The position numbers and the translations under genes were made by a program. A stretch of 64,000 bases of DNA, taken from contig NC_135242.1 of NCBI RefSeq assembly GCF_947623445.1, positions 4,588,001 to 4,652,000 on the forward strand, read 5' to 3'. A model generated the notes under the pieces. The model was not told the DNA's origin, made no database searches, and saw nothing but the letters and a program-made list of their open reading frames with translations. Below, piece after piece: positions 13,101 through 23,937 of this stretch; the first letter of the stretch is position 1; every line of letters starts with the position of its first letter. Source of the DNA: Clavelina lepadiformis. Its lineage: Eukaryota > Chordata > Ascidiacea > Aplousobranchia > Clavelinidae.

Positions 13101-15680
13101 AATTAAACAAAACCTTTAGCAAATTCAACTTTAATTAAGCCAAGTGTAATGTTGCCGGTTTCAGTGAGCAGTATCAAGCATATATTACACTTTGATTAAT
13201 TTAAACTTGTTACTTCAGCTTGTTACAACAATTGCTTCATCTAAGGTAACCAGAGCCAAGAAACCTGTAATCAATGCTTAGTTCATGGTCAAATGCCTGA
13301 GAGTGTTTAAGAGCGTTTTTTATTAGAAGTATAAAAAGTTGTACGATGAAGAATTGTTGGCTATAAAGTTGCTTTGATTTATTGCAGTCACAAGCCAACA
13401 ACATCTCCGACTCACCGCATGCAAACTTCGTCATATTCTGCGAAACCTAAAATGATCATGCCGGGTAAAACTTCAACATTTTGATGTTTATGTTTTATAA
13501 AATTATATTCATTATAAAATGAGTTTCTACGTGGAATTAAGATATTAGGATTAGAATTTGCAGTAGGAAAACTACTTAATAAAAATCTGTGGCCATGATA
13601 GTACCACTAGCTTCAATCCTAGAAAATATCCTTTTTAATTCTGTTTAGTAAACATTAGAGATTAGGCTTCTCTTTGTACCGGTAACTGTTATTCATTTAC
13701 AGAAGTTAAGAAGACTGTGTCCAACCACCAGTCAACTAAACACACTTCCAAGGTAAATATACTGTGAAAATTTCTTGCCATACAATACATCCTTTAGTGC
13801 AAATGTTACCTGCGATCGTTATCATGATCTCTCATAATATCATTTTGTTAAACGTGAATTTCTATAGGTCACATCTAGCACCGGCGTTTGTCCAGTAATG
13901 TCCACTGCTTTTTCAAGTAAAAAGCATTTCTCTTTCTTTCAGACAACAGAAGAATTACGGCAGCCAGCTCGAGTCAAGTTTGACTTTTCAGCACAGACTT
14001 CCAAAGAGCTGTCGTTAAAGAAAGGTCAGACGATCATAGTCACAAAACGAATCGATGAAAACTGGTACACGGCCCAGTCAGTGGATGGCTCGAGAAGTGG
14101 GATTGTCCCCGTGCAATATGTGGAGGTTAGTCTGTCCAATGTCCATATTACATCGGGTTTGGAAATATGTAATTATGATTCAATTTACTCGAAAAAGCTG
14201 GCATGAACATGTAAAGGTTTTCTAAATGTTTCATAAAAATTTGCAGTTTGTTGTGTCTGATTGTCAGTTAGCTGGTTCTCTGTCAATCACAATTCACGAT
14301 GCTCTTTGTAGTTGCTATCTGCTTCTGCTTCGCCTGAAAAGCCTCGCAGAAATGGACAAGCTCGAGCAAAGTTTGATTTTACGGGAAGTACAAAAAATGA
14401 ACTCAGCTTTAAGAAAGGAGATGAAATTACTATCTTGAAGAAAGTCGACAGCAACTGGTATGACATCATCACCTTGCTATGACAAATAAATAATATTCTT
14501 CAGTTTTTGATTTTGTGTATTGTATTTAAACTTCTTTTTACCAAACTTCATTAATATGCTTTGCTTGTGTCAAAATTTTTAAACTCCAGCGTTGCTTAAA
14601 TTAACAGAGGCGTGGTTTAATATTGCAGGTATAGAGGAAAGCTGGCTAGTGCCACCGGCATTCTTCCTTCGGTTTATGTGGAAATTCTTGTTGAGCCAGA
14701 AGAAGGATCTCCACGGAAGGGTGCTCCTGCGGAGCTGGAAGTGAAGCCAAAATCTTCAAGGAGCAGCGCCACCCACTCCCAGCAATCTTCATCGCTTAGT
14801 CAAGCAAGTAGCAACAGTGAACCTGATGGTAAGCTTTTTCGTGTTCACATTTCTTTTCGTCCACACTTGTCCCTGTTGTGTTCCTTCTGTACAACGACAT
14901 TTTTAATATTGCGGTTGCTACTTTTTTTTGGATGTGCTTTAATCGCTATTCATTTTTTATGACATCACAGAGAATGATAAGAAGAACAGAGCCGCATTTC
15001 TTGCCCACTCTGTGGTTGGTTCCATCTCCTCTCTCCACTCCAGAGATTCCTCCGTCCATCGCGAGGATGACATTTTTGTTCACGAGGAGAAAATTGCTTC
15101 ACAAGCAGAATCAACAAGCCCAAAGCACGGAGGAAAGAGTCCCAGACAAATCCAAGTCAAACAGCATGATGCCGGGGTTCGTATTTCTCCAGTTGGGTAC
15201 AAAGTAACCCACCATCCAGACCCCATCACCTACCCGAAGGAAACAGCATCCAGCCCCGTATCCCAAAGTCCGTTAGATCTCTCTGAGCTCAACAAAGTAG
15301 CAGAAGCGTTGGAAAAGGGCGACGCTCACAGCAATGTGTTGAATTTGCCGTCTCCGCCTGCAGGGAGCAGTCAAATGTCGGGTCCATCAAGCATCATGAC
15401 CCCATCAATCCCATCGTACCCATCTTCGAATATCAGCACCCAGCCATCCTCCCCACGGATGTCCACATCGCCTCCGCCCGTAGATTACGGTCAGGTGATT
15501 GGACGATACGTGACCCTCTACGCTTACGAATCTTCCAATGATGATGAGCTGGACCTAGTACCGGGAGACATCGTCATGGTCGTCGAAACATGCGACGATG
15601 GATGGTTCGTGGGTACCTGTCAGCGAACGGGGTCTTTTGGGACTTTCCCTGGAAATTATGTTTCTCTTACTGACACGTAG
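1104..15680 (+). CDS. SORBS: Sorbin and SH3 domain-containing (SORBS/CAP/vinexin) family adaptor, 23 exons
   Basis: Cytoskeletal scaffold; relatives bind vinculin, Cbl and actin regulators at focal adhesions and cell junctions (family knowledge). Inferred exons: 1104-1353, 2796-3407, 3658-3737, 3837-3894, 4163-4326, 4459-4701 (donor unsure), 5016-5100, 5386-5454, 7999-8055, 8301-8461, 8532-8601, 9742-9787, 9992-10100, 10352-10426, 12171-12248, 12554-12586, 12762-12799, 13388-13464, 13703-13752, 13943-14125, 14312-14457, 14629-14828, 14971-15680. They sum to 1197 codons plus stop in one frame. The SoHo core is near residue 594 ([13 protein letters not shown]), followed by ITDYQP, DWTEFF and RKIWD motifs. 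Three SH3 domains lie near residues 790-846, 855-920 and 1138-1197, with ENWY, SNWY and DGWF signatures; the last ends FGTFPGNYV. The N-terminal third is acidic, Ser-rich and has a polyproline stretch (exon 5). ATG 1104 or in-frame ATG 1158 could be the start. Exons 1 and 6 are the least certain. Confidence 0.88.
3738..3739 (+). promoter_or_regulatory. GC-AG type 5' splice site in the SORBS-like gene
   Basis: Exon 3658-3737 ends CAG and is followed by gcaagt, the usual extended consensus of the rare GC donor. The next exon starts after the AG at 3835-3836 in phase 0 and keeps the frame, so a GC-AG intron explains the sequence without a GT donor. Confidence 0.6.
5763..6502. mobile_element. Internally deleted hAT transposon in a SORBS intron
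   Basis: Terminal inverted repeats TAGGGTTGGGA and TCTCAACCCTA (10 of 11 paired) are flanked by a perfect 8-bp target duplication, ATACCAGT, at 5755-5762 and 6503-6510. Inside, about 6268-6383 (+) reads as a broken hAT C-terminal dimerisation domain, with SVEAERA and later [13 protein letters not shown] separated by a stop. Repeated CCCGGGA motifs near both ends look like subterminal transposase-binding sites. The 740-bp element is probably a dead derivative of a full hAT transposon. It sits in the intron 5455-7998. Confidence 0.85.
6828..7005. mobile_element. Short hAT-type MITE in a SORBS intron
   Basis: About 178 bp starting TAGGGTTGCCAT and ending ATGGCAACCCTG, an 11 of 12 inverted match. 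Flanks are CCTATATG (6820-6827) and CCTATATA (7006-7013), a 7 of 8 target duplication. No coding remnant is visible. It shares the intron with the 740-bp hAT element, about 320 bp away. Confidence 0.65.
9276..9293 (+). other. Possible 18-nt microexon in the SORBS-like gene
   Basis: The stretch lies between a good acceptor (ccaacattgcag) and a donor (gtagta). It is 18 nt long, phase 1 on both sides, and would add six residues between the SoHo exon 8532-8601 and exon 9742-9787 without a stop. The model is also in frame without it, so it could be a cassette exon or chance. Confidence 0.25.
13868..13942 (+). other. Possible alternative 3' splice extension before SH3-1
   Basis: An acceptor-like tttctatag lies 75 nt upstream of the preferred acceptor for exon 13943-14125. 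The 75 nt are open and in frame with the SH3 coding sequence, so use of either acceptor would give isoforms differing by 25 residues. The downstream acceptor has the better pyrimidine tract (tctttctttcag). Confidence 0.3.
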
Positions 15681-17274
15681 AAATGATAATACTCCAGCAT
15701 TGACCGCAATAACCCTCTAACCTTTGCTTTAATTATATCAATGTTCTTTGTAATCAGATTTTGATTAATTTTCAGCTTTCTGCTAAACACCTTTACTTTA
15801 CATGTTTGCGTAAAATTATACCAGTGACGTATAATACTGTATAACCAAAGTTGAAATGTAATCCTATCTGAGTATGTAATGAACACTTATCTTGATGTTG
15901 ATCCATAGATTAGATTCAAATTTAACGCTTGTCCTTGGATCGATTTTGATTGCTGAAGTGTCGCTAAATCATAGACGTTGGGTTGAAAGTTTTCACACCT
16001 GAAACCAACCCTCTGCATTTTTGCTTGAAATCGGTTGAAACTTTCCGCAGTTTTTTTGCATTGACTCAGACCTTGCACTGAATGCTTTTAGGTGATGTTC
16101 TTAATTTTTTTACAGGTTTTAGCACTAAATGCTTAATAAATCGTTTTATTACCAAGTTTTAAAACCGGTTGTCTTGTACTTACCGCTTGCTACTTTTTTC
16201 TTCCGTTATTGGTTGTAGCTTTTCAAGGTTGAGACGTCGTAGCATATCCGCTGCAATCCCGTTTTAAAACTACCTTGATGCAATAATACCTTGATTGTGC
16301 CATTTGTAAATATTTTTAATCTCCTTTTGATTTTTCTTTCTGGGACATAGCATTGTTCATAATAACTTGACTTAAACTAAACATGATTTATGTCATCCCA
16401 GAAAATGTAGTCGTAGAACATGGAATATTTTATGGTATTTTTACAGTCACGACTGACGGTTGCATTTGTTATTCACTTTAATACCTCACATGGTTCTACA
16501 CTCGCACGCTTTATTCAACTCACATAGACATCTTACTTGCATGCCTGAAAAATCAATAGTGTTGAAAATCAAAGCTATATTAATGTTTTAGCTTGCGTTA
16601 AAGCATTGTGATCTTTCCGTTAAATGGTGTAATAAAGGCTTTTGCTTTTTGCGAATTAAAAATACGTTTTAGTGCATGTACGTAAGTACGACATAAAATT
16701 ATTATGCTGTATTATATTTGCAAGCAACCGTGAATACACTGCAAATATTCCAAAACAGCAAAAAAATAATAATCGTTCCCGCACAGGTTAGGAGCACCAG
16801 CCGATAATGTTTTCTTAATGCATCCCAATATACACTTCATTTCTGGATGATACCGTAGTGGCCGCGTATTGAATATTATAGGCTACTGTAATAACTCTAA
16901 CATACCTGGCGTAAAGCGAATGATTGTGACAAAACATTCTCAAACGTTAAACTAACTGGTAAATCATCAATTTGTACATTTATTGGCGACTTTTTGACGT
17001 ACTGAGGGAATAGAGGTTACATGTTCTTTATAAGTATATATAATTTGGACTAAGGGACCTAGCGGTCCGCAATTTTGACGCTTTGGTTAGATTTAACCTA
17101 ACATGTTCAGATTGTCAAATGTATAAAGTAAGGATACACAAGAATAAAAAACGCAATGCAAAAATATTTACATGATTACGAAAAATTATGTGAAAGTAAT
17201 TGGCAGACAGATATGCATATTTGCGTGGATGGAGAAATCTATTAGTACGCGTGTAATTGCATTCATTTTATAGT
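15681..17274. other. 3' UTR and convergent intergenic spacer
   Basis: The 3' ends of the SORBS-like gene (+) and the first claudin-like gene (-) face each other here. Apart from poly(A) signals (AATAAA on + at 16135; its complement at 16979-16984 for the minus gene) I see no gene or repeat. Confidence 0.5.
16135..16140 (+). terminator. Poly(A) signal, SORBS-like gene
   Basis: AATAAA about 455 nt after the stop codon of the SORBS-like gene, followed by T-rich sequence. Another AATAAA at 16631-16636 may be an alternative distal site. Confidence 0.45.
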
Positions 17275-18850
17275 TTATAATCCAGAAAATCCTAAAATTC
17301 CTTTCTTCATTTGTTGCAAAATGACAATACCTGTGACTATGCTAACCACAATAGCCAGAAGAGCAACCCAGCTAAAATAATAAGAGTAGAACAGCACAGC
17401 TTTAGGCTGAGTTACTGTACATGTGTCAATACTCCAAGACAAGGACCTTTTTAACCTGAGTTGACCCGGTTTGCTGCCAAAGTACTGATCATTAAAACCA
17501 TTTAAGACATCCTCTGTTATATCATTTTGTTCTTTCAAATTCAAATAAGGTTTTGATGTGTCGTCGTCCAGGCCGTGCTGGCGACTTCTTCGAGACCCTC
17601 CAAGCAATTGACGAACAACTTCGGTCAAAGACGAAATGCGGTCGTTTCCAGGATTGTGTTTACTGGCTTTACCAGGAGGTCCTTCCTCTGCATAGTTTGC
17701 TGGCAATGTTTCGGTTGCTATGTGGTAATCGGAACGCTTGTGGCGACTGATGACTGCATTTGATAACGACAAGGGAACTTTACTATGATCAATATCCGAA
17801 GATTTGACCAAGTTATCCGTGGATGAGTAACCTGTTTTGAGTTTGCAATAATCGGAATCATTTGACATCGTGGAATTTGTCATATTTCCAAAATGGTTAA
17901 AGAGATGTTTTTGGTTCTCAGCAATTTGGTTATAACCAAGGCTGAAAGTCAAAGATCCAATAACCACAGCAACACCTGGGGTTTAAAATGTTTGTGTTGA
18001 ACCAAACATGATATAAGTGCAAGACACAACTTCGTTTAAACACATTTAGACTTATATTGCAGGTTAAATATAGGTTATTTCTTGTCCCTTATCAAGTAAA
18101 ACTAATAGAAATATCCTTCATCAAAATCATTCCTCATAACTTAACCGTCTATTCAAACAATGGACTGAGCGACCGATAAATTTTATTGCTTCACTTACCT
18201 GCTACAGCTAACAAACCAAGCGCATACTTTTGCCAAGAAACCATTCTTTCGTTATTGGCGCGATAATGCAACATGCTTCTTATAGAGCAGAGAACACTTG
18301 GAAGTAAGAAGACCAAACTCAGAATGATAAATACGGTGGTCGAAATAGAAATAGCATCGCTGTAAAAAGCTAAAAAAATAGTAAAAATAAAGTGTTTCGT
18401 CTATTTTCAGAAAAAAAATAGTCAGTATAAACAAGTTTACAAACACAGAAACTAACTCGCTATTCGGACATAATCTTATAACTTGCATCGTCAGGTAACT
18501 TACCAGGTTTATACGAACTCACACTTCCAGAAAAGCCTTGCTTCAATAAGCCGAAGTGATAACAAACATCGTAAGTCAAGTTTGAACTAGTTGCATGAGT
18601 AGGAGTTACAGATGCGTGGTATTCATTCACACTGGCGCACATCTGGAAGTAAATAAGTTCGATGCTAATCAGATGAGTTTACCGTAAAATGTTTATCGTC
18701 TAAATCATATTTTATAATTTACTTTTTAACCAGGTTATCAGTGAACACGCTACTCACGCTTATCCAGTCAGTTGTAACCAAGCTCAGTATGGCAAAGAAA
18801 ACGGCAAAAACCTCGGCCGTTATTGACGTCACTTGTACGCATTTACCCAT
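17275..18850 (-). CDS. Claudin/PMP22-like four-TM protein, copy 1
   Basis: Four exons read on the minus strand: 18758-18850, 18504-18642, 18199-18369, 17275-17975. All have GT-AG junctions, phases 0, 1 and 1, and give 367 residues. TM1 (about 8-28) ends TTDW, as in claudin-like proteins. The first loop carries an N-L-T sequon and CYHFGLLKQG. TM2 is about 82-103, TM3 about 122-148 and TM4 about 327-355. In this topology the TM3-TM4 loop is extracellular. It is about 175 residues, against roughly 25 in typical claudins, with N-glycosylation sequons at N165 and N168, a furin-like RHKR (212-215) followed by Ser, and more basic clusters. Claudin-like membership is inferred from topology and the TDW motif; no subfamily could be assigned. 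A tandem paralog lies at 21929-23937. Confidence 0.8.
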
Positions 18851-21800
18851 TTGGCTTGATGGTGGCAATGAAATCAACACGATGTTGTATATGCCTAGCT
18901 AAAACGAAGAACTAGGAAGTTGAACTAATATTGTTACACTGTCTTTCTCTTCACCCTATGCGGTTGAACACAGAAATCGCTTTAAGCAATTTTCAACAAA
19001 CAATTGGCCCAGAATTTATGCACTGCGACCTGTTTACAGGACGATGTTTGGTTAATTATTACTTCCCAATGTGCATGTCACTGCACTTACCAGACGTTGG
19101 TGCTTGTTACACGCAGGTACGTAAGTAAAGGCTTGATTTTGTCCTCTTTCTTAAGGTTAATATCTCAAACATTGTGCCAGATAAAGCCTAGTGGCAGAAG
19201 TTCGCTAATACGATAGGTTAATGATAACACTGAATGGAGTTTTTTACTTTCAGCAGAATACGAGCTCATTCTGTCCTTAATAAAACTTTCACAAACAGAA
19301 GCGTTTTACAAAAGCATAAGAGCAAGTTAATGTAAATTTTCATTGATCTTTTATTGTCTCCATTGTTGTTTTGGCTGCTTGTTGCCCGTTATACTGTAGC
19401 TTTACCACAATTGTTCGACACCCGTACGCTTAATGTTGCCTGTGTGGATATCAAAACCGTATTCGTGAACTACACTTTTGCATTTTACACAAGTACAAGT
19501 AGGACATTTACTTTTTCATAATGTGTAGGCCGACGGTACGTAACATCAGTTCTGCTTAACCCTATTCTAACTAGGCTTGGCTTCTCCCGCACACTGTCAT
19601 AGCAAAACGTGGCGTACAGTTGCATTGTTTGCTGTAGAAACTTGAAATTTGGTGACTTTTCCTAAAAAATGTTCAGCTATCTGTCCATGTTTGTTTGATA
19701 AAGTTGGATTTTGTAATTTTTAAGATATTGCGATATTTTCATAATTTTCCTCTGCTTTGCTCTGCTCTCCGCATTGAAGCGTATTACTCATTTACGCACC
19801 AATAACTCGACTAACTATTCTCTTTCGTTCTCTTCTCGCGGTCAGCTGGTTTTCCGCACAGCGGGGGCGCGGCGTAACAAGAAGAATTTCTAGAAATGTG
19901 TCACTTTTAGAAATACTTAATTTACACTAAATTCACTTTCTTTAGTTTTACAATTATGATGTATACAGGAAGCCAGATGATTTTTCTACGAACCTGTCAA
20001 AATCCGATCAGTTTACGACGTATAGTTTTCTAGTAATTAACGATTGAAAATGTGTGTGCGGGGTCGGCCACACCTAGTTTTTTAGTAAACTCGCGAGCCT
20101 GGTTAGGATAGGGTTAACTAAAAGTAGCTCAAGAAAATTTAAAACTTTATAAATATATAAATAAACAAATAACCGCACCACATAAAATAAGTTATTTCAG
20201 CAAGCAGTAACACAAGTAACGTTTCCAGTACAGCACAACACTTGAAAAGGGCTAACATGTCTACATATTTTCAATGACTATGGTACAAGAGCACTTGAGT
20301 CAAATGCCGGTGCCTGGAAAACAGCTGTGGGCACCCCTAAAACTACGCAATTACAATATCATTAAATTCTCAGCAAATTACGCAACAAATTGTAGGCTAA
20401 ACTATTGGTTATTCAGATATATGTTTATCCGGAGCATTTCTCTGGCGTCATACATTTAAAGCGTAAATCTCGCTGTCTTCTGAAATTTTATTAGACTTGT
20501 TAAAAGTGACACCTTCTTTGAACGAAGAAATTGAATACAAATGGATTTTTTTCGTCCCAGTTTGGTCCAGTATGATAAACCAAGACGTGACAACACATAT
20601 CAAATTTAAACTGAAATCTATGCCTTGATTAAGTTGCAAGTTTTGAAAGTTGTATCTTTAAAACAGAATTACTTAAGTGTAGGTACGAACAGAATTCAAT
20701 CCTAAACGTTTTAAAAATGTCAACGGAAAGAATTAATTAATTGCTTGGACAAACAGAGTTAGAAACATTTTTTAAAAAAATTGTAGAGCCAAATTTTTCT
20801 GCCACTTGTTTATTCTCGTGAAATTTATAAGTAGAGGCTACTCAATTTTTTTAGATCTTGTTTAGGCAAGTTTTGTTTGGAATTTTTAGAAGGCTCTACA
20901 TAACGCCATAGCATCCTGATTTCATCTTACAAAGCCTACATTAGTGTAGCCTATCACCTGATTTTGTGGCTGCTACGGCTTTGTTGATTTGCAACCTTAT
21001 ACCCATTATAGCTCCCTTCACTATGGCAGTACATTAAGCCTGTCATAGCGCGTACGGCTGATAAAATATGTTATACTTAAATTTTGAAAGTTTAATTTTT
21101 CAATTCAATTCAAAAATTGAAAGATTTGCTCCGTTTTGCAGAGTAATTATATTGACCGAATGTGATTATCGTTGGAACCACATTTAGCTTCCTTCGTCTT
21201 GTGTTCTTGTTCGATACGATCGAGGAGCTACTTGTAGAAAAGTCAACCCCATGATATCGATATATATCACAAAAGTTTTCGATAAGCAAAAACATTTTCC
21301 GCCGAACGTCGTCTTTTGTAGACGTTCTCATTTCACTGTACAAAGCACATATGTTCATACCATTAAAGCTGTTATAGCCGAAAGGAGGGTTACAAAATGT
21401 ACAACTCTTCTAAACAACATCCAGCAAACAAACTTGTTGAGTTGAGTTTGAATCCACAGCAAACAAACCTGACTCTAACAATTTGCTATACATTGCCACC
21501 CACCACAACGCTTTTAGTTAAAAAATAATTCGAAGTGACTAATATTCATGTAATATGAGTTTGTTTTAACTAATACAAGTTCTAACAAACACATAAGTTT
21601 ATAAATGATAAAGTATAGGCACAGTATTGAAGTCACATAAAAACAAACGACTTATTTAGTGACTCAAGTAGCTATGAAGGTAAATAACACCTGGATTTAC
21701 TGTAGCAGGAATAGGAATACGATACATGTTTGTACAAGTGATGCGATAACAAGTGTGTATATACTGTACCGGTTTTTCCACAGACAACAATAAAATAAGC

Positions 21801-21928
21801 AAATATAATATCACATTATAGTGGGGGTAGTATGTAAGCTACAACATGAAGTTGTAATGTGCTATACTTCATTTGTAAGGTACAATCATTCATACACTCC
21901 GGAAATTGGGATTCATTCACTCATATTT
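18851..21928. other. Spacer between the two claudin-like copies
   Basis: The first ~270 bp holds the promoter side of copy 1 and shares short blocks with the region upstream of copy 2 (ttgttacact, gaatttatgcac, tgtcactgcac). The remainder is AT-rich with only short ORFs. I see no gene. Confidence 0.45.
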
Positions 21929-23937
21929 CTATGTATGTTCTAGTTCAGAATATCCTAGGATTGCTTTCCTCATTTCTTGCAAAATGACAATGCCTGTGGC
22001 TATGCTAACCACAATAGCCAGAAGTGCAACCCAGCTAAAATAATAAGAATAGAACATCACAGCTTTAGGCTGAGTTACTGTACATGTGTCAATACTCCAA
22101 GACAAGGACCTTTTTAATCTGAGTTGACCTGATTTGCTGCCAAAGTAATGATCATTAAAATCATTTAAGACCTGCACTGTTATATCATTTTGTTCTTTCA
22201 AATTCAAATAAGATTTTGATGTGTCGTCATGTAGACCGTGCTGGCGACTTCTTCGAGACCCACCAAGCAATTGACGAACAATTTCGGTCAAAGACGAAAT
22301 GCGGTCGTTTCCAGGATTGTGTTTATTGGCTTTACCAGCAAGCCTTTCCTCTGCATAATTTGCTGACAATGTTTCGGTTGCTATGTGGTAATCGGAACGC
22401 TTGTGGCGACTGCTGACTGCATTTGATAACGACAAGGGAACTTTACCATGATCAATATCGGAAGATTTGACCAAGCTATCCGTGGATGAGTAACCTGTTT
22501 TGAGTTTGCAATAATCGGAATCATTTGACATCGTGGAATTTGTCATATTTCCAAAATGGTTAAAGAGATGTATTTGGTTCTCAGCAATTTGGTTATAACC
22601 AAGGGTGAAAGTCAAAGATCCAATAAGCACAGCAACACCTGGGGTTTAAAATATTATTAGTTGGACCAAAAATGATTTAGTTGCAAGACATTTAGACACG
22701 ATTGTTTAACACACTTAGGTTCATGTTGAAGATTTAATCAATCATTTTATAATTTTTCGTCAAAAGCTCGATGGAGACGAAAAATCAAGCCAGTTGTTAC
22801 TAACACGAGCCGATGAACAGGAAAAAGTGACACAGCCGAAAAGATTTAAAATGTGCTCAAAAATATTTACTTTAATAATTGCTGGTAACAACTAGCACGG
22901 CCACTACAGGTATAATTAGTTAAATTCATAAAACATAAGTTTAGTATAGCTTATTCCTTTGTTACTTTAATAATCGTCATTGTCCAAAAAAAATGTAACC
23001 TATAACCTACGTTTAGGTATTTTTCACGGATCACTGTTAATCTAATTTGAAAGTTACATCACAACAACCAGCAAACAAAATCTAACGTTAATTTGATGTT
23101 AATCCATTCTTACAGCTAAAATCGTGCTTTGTCTCAACCCTTTTATTGGTCTGCGTGATTTACTTACACTGAAGGAGCTGTTCAGTTACCTAATTTAACT
23201 GAACTTTTTCATTTTATTAATTTTATTGCTTCACTTACCTGCTACAGCTAACAAACCAAGCGCACATTTTTGCCAAGAAACCATTCTTTCGTTATTGGCG
23301 CGATAATGCAACATGCTTCTTATAGAGCAGAGAATACTTGGAAGTAAGAATACCAAACTCAGAATGATAAATACGGTGGTCGAAAGAGAAATAGCATCGC
23401 TGTAAAAAGCTAAAAAAAAACAAAAAAAAAACAATACAAGCAAATTTCGAGGGAATCCTCTATTTTTTAGTAAAAACTGATTAGGTATGAACAAATTTGC
23501 AAATATACATGAATCATACAGAGACTGCTAGACATGATATTTCTAAATTTGCATCGCCAGGCTACGTACCAGGCTTATACGAACTCACACTTCCAGAAAA
23601 GCCTTGCTTCAATAAGCCGAAGTGATAACAAACATCGTAAGTTGTGTTTGAAAATGTGGCATGAGTTGGAGTTACAGATGCGTGGTATTCATTCACACTG
23701 GCGCACATCTAGAAGTAAATAAGTTTGATGCAAATCAAACAAGTAAACGGCAAAGGTTTATTTTATAAAAAAAAATACGTTTCACAGCCTGTAACAGCAC
23801 TTATTGCACCTTACAATGAGAACATCATTGAACACGCTACTCACGTTTATCCAGTCAGTTGTAATTAAACTCAGTATGGCAAAAAAAACGGGAAAAACCT
23901 CGGCCGTTATTGACGTCACTTGCACGCATTTACCCAT
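21929..23937 (-). CDS. Claudin/PMP22-like four-TM protein, copy 2 (tandem paralog)
   Basis: Four exons on the minus strand: 23845-23937, 23570-23708, 23239-23409, 21929-22638. Sizes of 93, 139 and 171 nt match the first three exons of copy 1 exactly; the last is 710 against 701 nt. The product is 370 residues and almost the same as copy 1: MGKCVQVTSITAEVF start, TTDW after TM1, the CYHFGLLKQG loop, the long glycosylated second extracellular loop with a furin-like RHKR site, and a C-terminal TM4. The tail differs (ends GYSELEHT rather than GFSGL), and the loop has scattered changes such as AEERLAGKAN for AEEGPPGKAS. The intron before the last exon is about 600 bp, against about 220 bp in copy 1. 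Both copies look intact, so this is a recent functional duplication. Function is not assigned. Confidence 0.8.
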
